A stretch of 6,165 nucleotides of DNA from CAYPHJ01 sp964410485 (lineage in GTDB: Bacteria > Desulfobacterota > Binatia > UBA9968). The position numbers and the translations under genes were made by a program. Position 1 is the stretch's first letter; each line of letters begins with the position of its first letter. Below the pieces are notes generated by a model. The model had not been told where the DNA came from. It saw only the letters and a program-made list of their open reading frames with translations, and ran no database searches. The stretch lies in assembly GCA_964410485.1 (NCBI GenBank), contig CAYPHJ010000177.1, positions 1 to 6,165 of the forward strand, read 5' to 3'. Positions 1 to 4,186 of this stretch are shown piece after piece.

Positions 1-929
1 TTGGTGCCCACACCATAGCTGTCGTAAGGAACGCCTGCTGAGGCAAATTCGGCCAAGTCATACTCATCGAGTCCGCCGCTGCCAATGATCTTGACGTCTC
101 GGAACCCTGCCGCATCGAGTACTTTTCGCACCTCCACCGCAAGCTTGGGCAAATCGCCGCTATCGATGCGTACGCCTTGAAGGCGCTGGCCGTGTGCCGC
201 CATTTCCCTGGCAACCTCGACTGCTTTATTGGCGCCGGCAATTGTATCGTAGGTATCTATCAGCAGGATGGCATGGTTGGGGAAGCTTGCCACAAAAGCT
301 CTAAACGCATCGATTTCATGCTCGAAACTCGAAATAAAGGAATGGGCCATAGTTCCCGCAATGGGAATTCCGTACTCCTGGCCCGCCTTGACATTACTGG
401 TGCCGGCAAACCCAGCGAGATAGCTTGCGCGGGCAACCTTCATGCCGGCATCGGTGCCGTGTGTCCGTCTCAGCGAAAAATCAACTACCTGGCGGCCCCC
501 GGCCGCATGTACGCACCTGGCCGCTTTGGTAGCAATTAGTGACTGCAAATTGATCTGGTTGATGATGAAGGTCTCAACGATTTGTGCCTCGACAATAGGC
601 GCGGTAACTTCGATGATCGGTTCGTCTTTAAAGAATATTCTGCCTTCGGGCAGCGCCCAGACCTCACCGCTAAACCGCAGATCTTTCAGGAAGTCCAAAA
701 AATCGTCGCCAAACATGCGTCGCGAGTGGAGATAATCGATGCCCCTGGCATCGATTTCAAATTGTTCGAGGAATTCGAGAACATCCCGTAGTCCTGCCGC
801 TATAAAATAACCCCGGCTCTGCGGATAAGAACGGATAAAGAGGCTGAATGTTGCCGGCGCAAGCCGCCGGGCCTGGAAGTAGGCTTGAGCCATGGTCAGT
901 TGATACAGATCTGTCAGCAAGCCATACAT
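1..929 (-). CDS. pncB: Nicotinate phosphoribosyltransferase, 3'-truncated by window edge
   Basis: This cytosolic enzyme joins nicotinate to PRPP, with ATP, to give nicotinate mononucleotide in NAD salvage (Preiss-Handler route). Read on the minus strand, 309 residues are open without a stop up to the left edge. Family landmarks appear in order: LLTDLYQLTMAQAY at residues 4-17, RGYFIAAGL at 39-47, WALPEG at 91-96, NQINLQSLIATKAAR at 124-138, DFSLRRTHGTDAG at 150-162, TSNVKAG at 177-183, GTMAHS with His196 (probably the histidine phosphorylated in this family), DTYDT at 225-229, RIDSGDL at 254-260, and YGVGT at the cut end. Family members are usually about 400-490 aa, so roughly a quarter to a third is missing. 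I chose the ATG at 929 because AGGGCGG (940-934) precedes it and the family N-terminus begins at once. An in-frame ATG at 944 has no Shine-Dalgarno and would lie almost at the predicted transcript start. The gene is divergent from the di-iron gene. Family assignment is very secure; the start is less so. Confidence 0.95.
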   Translation of the reverse strand, partial: MYGLLTDLYQLTMAQAYFQARRLAPATFSLFIRSYPQSRGYFIAAGLRDVLEFLEQFEIDARGIDYLHSRRMFGDDFLDFLKDLRFSGEVWALPEGRIFFKDEPIIEVTAPIVEAQIVETFIINQINLQSLIATKAARCVHAAGGRQVVDFSLRRTHGTDAGMKVARASYLAGFAGTSNVKAGQEYGIPIAGTMAHSFISSFEHEIDAFRAFVASFPNHAILLIDTYDTIAGANKAVEVAREMAAHGQRLQGVRIDSGDLPKLAVEVRKVLDAAGFRDVKIIGSGGLDEYDLAEFASAGVPYDSYGVGT

Positions 930-953
930 AGGACCGCCCTGCATCGTTTGGCG

Positions 954-982
954 AGTTTAGTTTAGAAACTTTTTTTAGTAAA
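954..982 (-). promoter_or_regulatory. Candidate sigma-70 promoter of pncB
   Basis: Read on the minus strand, TTTACT (982-977, 4 of 6 matches to TTGACA) is followed by exactly 17 bases and then TAAACT (959-954, 4 of 6 matches to TATAAT). The spacer contains a run of seven A. Transcription would begin near 947, giving a short leader that contains AGGGCGG before the ATG at 929. Both boxes are imperfect, so this is a motif-level prediction. Confidence 0.4.
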
Positions 983-1053
983 CCCGCTGTCATTTGGGCA
1001 AAAAATCCCGCTTTGGGTGAGGGTAACGCCACAAAACAGGGCCGCCGCGTTGG

Positions 1054-1084
1054 TTGATTTATCAAGGCCCATTTGTTAGACAAA
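1054..1084. promoter_or_regulatory. Pair of small dyads, possible operator
   Basis: TTGAT-TT-ATCAA (1054-1065) and TTTGT-TAG-ACAAA (1072-1084) are perfect five-base inverted repeats whose centres lie about 18-19 bases apart. They sit 86-117 bases upstream of the di-iron gene start. Dyads at this spacing could bind a dimeric regulator. They are short, AT-rich and could occur by chance, and no regulator gene is present in the window. Confidence 0.25.
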
Positions 1085-1159
1085 AACATTGGACTTACGG
1101 CTGCAAGTCGCCCTTAAAGATTCCCTGCTTTGTGCAGAGCGAGAGGTGTGGGCGAATTC

Positions 1160-1166
1160 AAGGAGG
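1160..1166 (+). promoter_or_regulatory. Strong Shine-Dalgarno fixing the di-iron gene start
   Basis: AAGGAGG lies four bases before the ATG at 1171. It is the best ribosome binding site in the window and decides against the longer frame that opens at 1054. It suggests the di-iron protein is well translated. Confidence 0.85.
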
Positions 1167-1170
1167 GCTC

Positions 1171-1893
1171 ATGTTTTCGGAAAAGGTAGAACTGAAGGAT
1201 TTTGACAAGCAGGATCCGGAGTACCAGGACTTGCTACGCCGCGTATTGGCGATTCAGGCCGATTGTGAGATCGGCGGCCCGAACCTTTACGTGAAAGACA
1301 TCTTACCCAACGCGCCCAGTAAGCTCTACCAGCTCATCGTCGCGCGCACTGCGGCCGAGGAAATGGACCATTATAGAAAAATGGCGAAGTGCGCGGGGGA
1401 TATGGGCGTTGATGTGTCCTATGTGCTCAGCCGGCCCAACCAGGAAAGATATGTCGAAGCATTTCGCGGGACGATCAAGACCTGGGAAGACTTTTCTGTG
1501 TTCGGGTTTCTCATTGATCGTGTTGGGCGCTTCCAGCTGGAAGAATTTATCGGTTGCACCTATCAACCTCTGGCCCGCATCGTGGAAGATCCCCAAGTGA
1601 TCCGCGAGGAGGAAGGGCACATCGATTTCGGCACCAACTGTACGGCCGAGTGCGCAACAAAGGGAGGAGCAGCCAAAGAAAGAATTCAGAGGGCGGTGGA
1701 TTACTGGTACGCCAAGGGCCTCGACATGTTCGGCAACACCAAGTCATACCGTTCGGAGCGCTACATACACTGGGGGTTGAAGCGACGGCCCAATGCGGTT
1801 GCGCGGCAACAATATAAGGACGAGGTCGATGCCCTGATCAAACAAATGGGTCTCACGATTCCTGACCCGAGCAAAGGGCGATTGTACACGTAA
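1171..1893 (+). CDS. PaaA-like ferritin-fold di-iron protein
   Basis: A 240-aa soluble protein of the phenylacetic acid catabolic (PaaA/PaaC) di-iron superfamily. Carboxylate and histidine ligands are visible in the expected four-helix pattern: Glu33 (ADCEIGG), Glu64-x-x-His67 (EEMDH), Asp116 (GFLIDRVG, aligned by eye to the PaaA helix) or Glu124/125, and Glu147-x-x-His150 (EEEGH). The C-terminal half follows PaaA closely in layout: MFG at 186-188, HWGLKRRPN at 200-208 and the ending GLTIPDP at 227-233. PaaA itself epoxidises the ring of phenylacetyl-CoA and is about 300 aa, so this copy is shorter. It needs PaaC plus the reductase PaaE, and none of these is seen here. Instead the gene heads a run with a small protein and EtfBA, which suggests an oxidase or oxygenase with a different electron partner. 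The substrate is unknown. The start is set by AAGGAGG at 1160. Superfamily placement is firm; function is inferred. Confidence 0.85.
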   Translation: MFSEKVELKDFDKQDPEYQDLLRRVLAIQADCEIGGPNLYVKDILPNAPSKLYQLIVARTAAEEMDHYRKMAKCAGDMGVDVSYVLSRPNQERYVEAFRGTIKTWEDFSVFGFLIDRVGRFQLEEFIGCTYQPLARIVEDPQVIREEEGHIDFGTNCTAECATKGGAAKERIQRAVDYWYAKGLDMFGNTKSYRSERYIHWGLKRRPNAVARQQYKDEVDALIKQMGLTIPDPSKGRLYT

Positions 1894-1902
1894 AGATAGT
1901 TA

Positions 1903-1956
1903 CTAGTTTCTGGTTTCGAGTTTCCGGTTAACCAGGAACTTGAGACTAGAAACTAG
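1903..1956. repeat. Long imperfect hairpin built of heptad units
   Basis: Arms of 25 bases (1903-1927 and 1932-1956) flank a TTAA loop. Of 25 positions, 20 are Watson-Crick pairs, four are G-U wobbles in RNA and one is a C-A mismatch. The left arm consists of seven-base units TAGTTTC, TGGTTTC and GAGTTTC. The right arm contains matching units such as TAGAAAC and TAGAGAC. It fills the spacer between the di-iron gene and the 63-aa gene and ends nine bases before the latter's Shine-Dalgarno. No T-run follows on the plus strand, so it is not a standard terminator. It could be an interspersed repeat, an mRNA-stabilising structure or a processing site. Confidence 0.8.
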
Positions 1957-1975
1957 AGACGCGCGGGAGCGAAAC

Positions 1976-2167
1976 ATGGAACCAGCACGCAACACCGAAG
2001 CACTAGATCAGCAGATGAAAGAGTTCATTCAGGCCCTCAAGGGGGCGGTGAATTCCGCCATGCCGCATCTGAAAGATGATCCTAAGCTTGTTGACAAGGC
2101 GATTGAAGACTGCAAAGAAATTCTGGATGTGGTCATGGAGGGAAACGTCAAGGAGTGGGTATCGTAA
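1976..2167 (+). CDS. Small helical protein of unknown function
   Basis: I do not recognise this 63-aa protein. The ATG at 1976 has GGGAG at 1965-1969, six bases upstream, so the start is well supported; the frame is open back to 1940 but has no site there. The sequence is highly charged and soluble, with no signal peptide or membrane segment. It looks like two helices: residues 7-30 (ending AMP) and about 36-61 (PKLVDKAIEDCKEILDVV onwards), joined by a KDDP turn at 33-36. There is a single cysteine at 46 and a tryptophan at 61. It lies between the di-iron gene and etfB on the same strand, so it may be an accessory or docking subunit of one of them. That role is inference from position only. 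Confidence 0.7.
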   Translation: MEPARNTEALDQQMKEFIQALKGAVNSAMPHLKDDPKLVDKAIEDCKEILDVVMEGNVKEWVS

Positions 2168-2169
2168 GC

Positions 2170-2181
2170 CGCTCGCGAGCG
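2170..2181. repeat. 12-base perfect palindrome
   Basis: CGCTCGCGAGCG begins three bases after the stop codon of the 63-aa gene. It is self-complementary over all 12 bases. It may be an operator-like site or the foot of an RNA hairpin; no T-run follows. Confidence 0.5.
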
Positions 2182-2205
2182 ACTCTACAAAGAAGCTCCG
2201 TTTTG

Positions 2206-2235
2206 CGAAGGCGCCCTCCACTAGAGGCGCCTTCG
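2206..2235. repeat. GC-rich hairpin upstream of etfB
   Basis: CGAAGGCGCC (2206-2215) pairs perfectly with GGCGCCTTCG (2226-2235) around a ten-base loop. It is followed on the plus strand by TTGCATCTG, which has no proper U-tract, so termination is doubtful. It sits 39 bases before the etfB start and could lower read-through, protect the etfBA message from decay, or set different levels of the small gene and etfBA. Confidence 0.65.
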
Positions 2236-2274
2236 TTGCATCTGAAACAAGTATCTTAGCTACGGGAGAACCCA

Positions 2275-3054
2275 TTGAACATCGTTGTCTGTGGCAAAGT
2301 CATACCTGCCAGCTCGGTTACGATCCAAATTGATCCGAACACAAAACGCATGGTGCGCAAGGGCGTTGCGCACGAGCTCGATCCCGCTGCGGCAAGCGCG
2401 GTGGAAGAAGGGCTGCGCCTGACTGAAAAGCACGGCGGTACGGTAACACTCGTTACCATGGGCATCAGCGACGTGACTATCGGAATACGCAATGCGTTGG
2501 CTATGGGGGCGACCTCTGCCGTCCATATTTTGGACGATGCGGTCGCAGGATCCGACACGCTCGGGACGGCCAAACTTCTTGCCGGGGCGATCAAGAAGCA
2601 AGAGTTTGATCTCGTGATTTGCGCCACGGAGAGCAGCGATAGCTATTCCGGGATCGTGCCGGGCCAGATCGCTTACTTGCTCGGCATACCTCCGGTGACG
2701 TTCGCCAGGGAAATCACGGTCGAGGGGGGCCGGCTGTCCATTAAGCGCCAGAGTGAAGCGGGATATGACGTGGTGGAGGCGACACTGCCGGCGCTTGTCT
2801 CCGTCACCAGCGGCATCAATGAGCCGCGCTATCCTCAACTCAAGGGGATCATGGCGGCGAAGAAAAAGGAGATAAAGGTCTACAAGGCGGCCGATCTCGG
2901 ATTGGGTCCCGATCAGGTAGGCGAGAACGGCGCAAGGGAAAAAGTTTTGACGGTCGGACGCCCGCCGAAACGACAAGCGGGTAGAGTCGTGACCGATGAC
3001 GGCGAAGGCGGCAAACAAATAGCCGACTTCCTGGCTGAGATAAAGGTGATTTGA
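2275..3054 (+). CDS. etfB: Electron transfer flavoprotein subunit beta
   Basis: EtfB is the AMP-holding subunit of the soluble heterodimeric FAD protein ETF, which carries electrons between dehydrogenases and a quinone reductase or other acceptors. The 259-aa length is normal. Visible features are the N-terminal strand MNIVVCGKVIP, the HELDPAAASAVEEGLRL segment, TLVTMG followed by RNALAMGA, and the signature-like region IKRQSEAGYDVVEATLPAL at 156-174. The loop that normally reads like DGDTGQVGP is SDSYSGIVPG here (121-130), so the usual glutamine is an isoleucine. This points to a divergent ETF clade. The start is TTG at 2275, supported by GGGAG at 2264-2268 with six-base spacing and by the family N-terminus. 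The stop is followed directly by etfA with no gap, so the two are certainly co-transcribed. Confidence 0.95.
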   Translation: MNIVVCGKVIPASSVTIQIDPNTKRMVRKGVAHELDPAAASAVEEGLRLTEKHGGTVTLVTMGISDVTIGIRNALAMGATSAVHILDDAVAGSDTLGTAKLLAGAIKKQEFDLVICATESSDSYSGIVPGQIAYLLGIPPVTFAREITVEGGRLSIKRQSEAGYDVVEATLPALVSVTSGINEPRYPQLKGIMAAKKKEIKVYKAADLGLGPDQVGENGAREKVLTVGRPPKRQAGRVVTDDGEGGKQIADFLAEIKVI

Positions 3055-4023
3055 GTGGCAGACGTAATTTGGGTTTTCGCGGAAGTTCTCGACGACAGGG
3101 TCACGCCAACCACGTTGGAGATGCTCACCAAGGCCGCTGAAGTCGGCACGGCTGAGGCCGTGCTTCTCGGCCCTACCCCTGATGACGCTGCGGAGACGCT
3201 GGCAAAGTATGGCGCGAGTAAGATTTACCGTTCGAGCGATTCTATTTACAAAGACTACTTGACACTACCAGCCGCTGACACGCTTGCTGGTCTTATCGAG
3301 AAGTGCCAACCCGCAGTCGTGCTGTTTGCATCGAGCTACGCCGGGCGCGACGTGGTCGCTGACCTGAGCGCCAGGCTGGACTGCGGCGCAATCACCGACG
3401 TGGGTGATTTTGTCATCAAAGACGGCTCGATCGAAGCGACGATTCCAGCCCTCGGCGCGAGCTACCAGAATACCAGCACGCTGGTGAACACGGGCACCAA
3501 GATTCTCGTCGTTCGTCCCAAGTCTTTTGAGCCCAAGGTCAATGAAAAGCCGCTTATGATCGAAGAAGTCACGCCGCCTTCAGACTCGGTTCTACGCAAA
3601 GTGCACATGAAAGAGCGTGTGGCGGTCAAACGCGAGGGTCCTCAGTTGGACGGCGCAAAGACCATTGTCTCGGGCGGCCGCGGGCTCAAAGGCGAAGAAA
3701 ACTTTGCCATGCTGAAAGAGCTGGCCGAATTGCTCGGCGGCGCCGTCGGCGCAACCCGAGCGGCGGTGGATGCGGGCTGGGTGCCGTATGCTATGCAGAT
3801 CGGCCAAACGGGCAAAACCGTAAAGCCCGATCTTTATTTCGCGTGCGGTATTTCGGGTGCCGTCCAGCATCTTTCCGGCATGAAAACTTCGAAATACATC
3901 ATCTCCATCAACAAAGATCCCGAAGCGCCGATCTTTCAGTACTCCGATTTCGGCGTGGTCGGCGACGTCTTCAAAGTCGTTCCCCAGCTCATCGAAGAAC
4001 TCAAAAAGCGCAAAGGCGCGTAG
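3055..4023 (+). CDS. etfA: Electron transfer flavoprotein subunit alpha
   Basis: EtfA binds the catalytic FAD and pairs with EtfB. The 322-aa length is normal. Residues 1 to about 190 form the N-terminal alpha/beta domain, opening with ADVIWVFAEV. The C-terminal FAD domain carries the hallmark series VSGGRGL at 205-211, TRAAVDAGW, IGQTGK at 249-254, the family signature LYFACGISGAVQHLSGM at 260-276, and INKDPEAPIF at 285-294. All of these are intact, so FAD binding is expected. The start is GTG at 3055, immediately after the etfB stop, with AAAGGTG at 3042-3048 inside the end of etfB as ribosome binding site. The redox partner cannot be read from the sequence. The nearest candidate is the di-iron protein upstream; an acyl-CoA dehydrogenase or ETF:quinone oxidoreductase outside the window is the conventional alternative. 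Confidence 0.96.
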   Translation: MADVIWVFAEVLDDRVTPTTLEMLTKAAEVGTAEAVLLGPTPDDAAETLAKYGASKIYRSSDSIYKDYLTLPAADTLAGLIEKCQPAVVLFASSYAGRDVVADLSARLDCGAITDVGDFVIKDGSIEATIPALGASYQNTSTLVNTGTKILVVRPKSFEPKVNEKPLMIEEVTPPSDSVLRKVHMKERVAVKREGPQLDGAKTIVSGGRGLKGEENFAMLKELAELLGGAVGATRAAVDAGWVPYAMQIGQTGKTVKPDLYFACGISGAVQHLSGMKTSKYIISINKDPEAPIFQYSDFGVVGDVFKVVPQLIEELKKRKGA

Positions 4024-4026
4024 GAT

Positions 4027-4054
4027 GGTTGAGGGTTGAGAGTTAAGAGTCGAC
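4027..4054. repeat. Degenerate heptad tandem repeat
   Basis: Four seven-base units follow the etfA stop: GGTTGAG, GGTTGAG, AGTTAAG and AGTCGAC, the first two identical and the others drifting. It has the same seven-base period as the 1903-1956 hairpin, but a different unit and no complementary arm. Confidence 0.6.
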
Positions 4055-4072
4055 CCACGCTCCACTAAAGAA

Positions 4073-4106
4073 CCCTCTCCCTCTGGGAGAGGGAACGGGT
4101 GAGGGT
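4073..4106. repeat. CCCTCTCCC/GGGAGAGGG interspersed hairpin repeat
   Basis: CCCTCTCCC (4073-4081) and GGGAGAGGG (4085-4093) form a perfect nine-base stem with a TCT loop, followed by AACGGGTGAGGGTG. Read in one minus-strand frame it encodes the peptide PLPEGEG. From memory this is the tell-tale of a widespread intergenic repeat in many bacterial genomes that is often mis-called as protein. It lies between etfA and hsdR. It could help end the etf transcript, but the T-run (4108-4111) comes too late for a classical terminator. Confidence 0.7.
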
Positions 4107-4115
4107 GTTTTGTGC

Positions 4116-4145
4116 TTGTCACTACCCCGCGCATTCGCGTAAAAT
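4116..4145 (+). promoter_or_regulatory. Candidate sigma-70 promoter of hsdR
   Basis: TTGTCA (4116-4121, 5 of 6 matches) and TAAAAT (4140-4145, 5 of 6 matches) are 18 bases apart. Transcription would start near 4152 and leave a leader of about 35 bases before the GTG at 4187. The -10 box lies inside a tandem decamer, TCGCGTAAAA then TCGCGCAAAA (4135-4154). This suggests hsdR has its own transcript rather than reading on from etfA. Confidence 0.5.
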
Positions 4146-4186
4146 CGCGCAAAATTCGATCCACAGACTAAAGCTCGGTTCCCAAC

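Larger units (their letters stand above)
930..1170. other. Divergent intergenic region between pncB and the di-iron gene
   Basis: I see no convincing gene in these 241 bases. They hold the candidate pncB promoter, a CCCGCT direct repeat (983-988 and 1007-1012, each followed by a TTTGGG or TTGGG element), two small dyads at 1054-1084, and the Shine-Dalgarno of the di-iron gene. The plus-strand reading frame of that gene stays open back to 1054. That extension lacks family similarity, and the strong ribosome binding site is at 1160. I found no clean sigma-70 promoter for the plus-strand operon; TTGGAC (1089) and TAAAGA (1115) are about 20 bases apart and weak. Confidence 0.6.

Noticed and set aside
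177..791. Several plus-strand open frames (177-539, 442-735, 582-791)
   Set aside because: They are antisense to pncB, whose family motifs run without interruption on the minus strand.
961..976. AGTTTAGAAACT followed by a T-run as an intrinsic terminator
   Set aside because: The stem is only five A/T-rich pairs, no gene on the plus strand ends there, and the same bases fit a minus-strand promoter spacer better.
1054..1170. N-terminal extension of the di-iron protein to an ATG at 1054
   Set aside because: The extra 39 residues do not resemble the family and AAGGAGG sits immediately before the ATG at 1171.
2260..3018. Minus-strand open frame of 252 codons opposite etfB
   Set aside because: The plus strand here is an unmistakable EtfB; the antisense translation is rich in Arg and His and resembles no family.
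1903..4106. The repeat elements as a CRISPR array
   Set aside because: The units are seven bases with no spacers of regular length, and the two arrays have different sequences.
3592..4164. Minus-strand open frame of 190 codons running from inside etfA into the spacer
   Set aside because: Its first part is only the translated repeat (PLPEGEG-type peptide) and the rest is antisense to the EtfA FAD domain.
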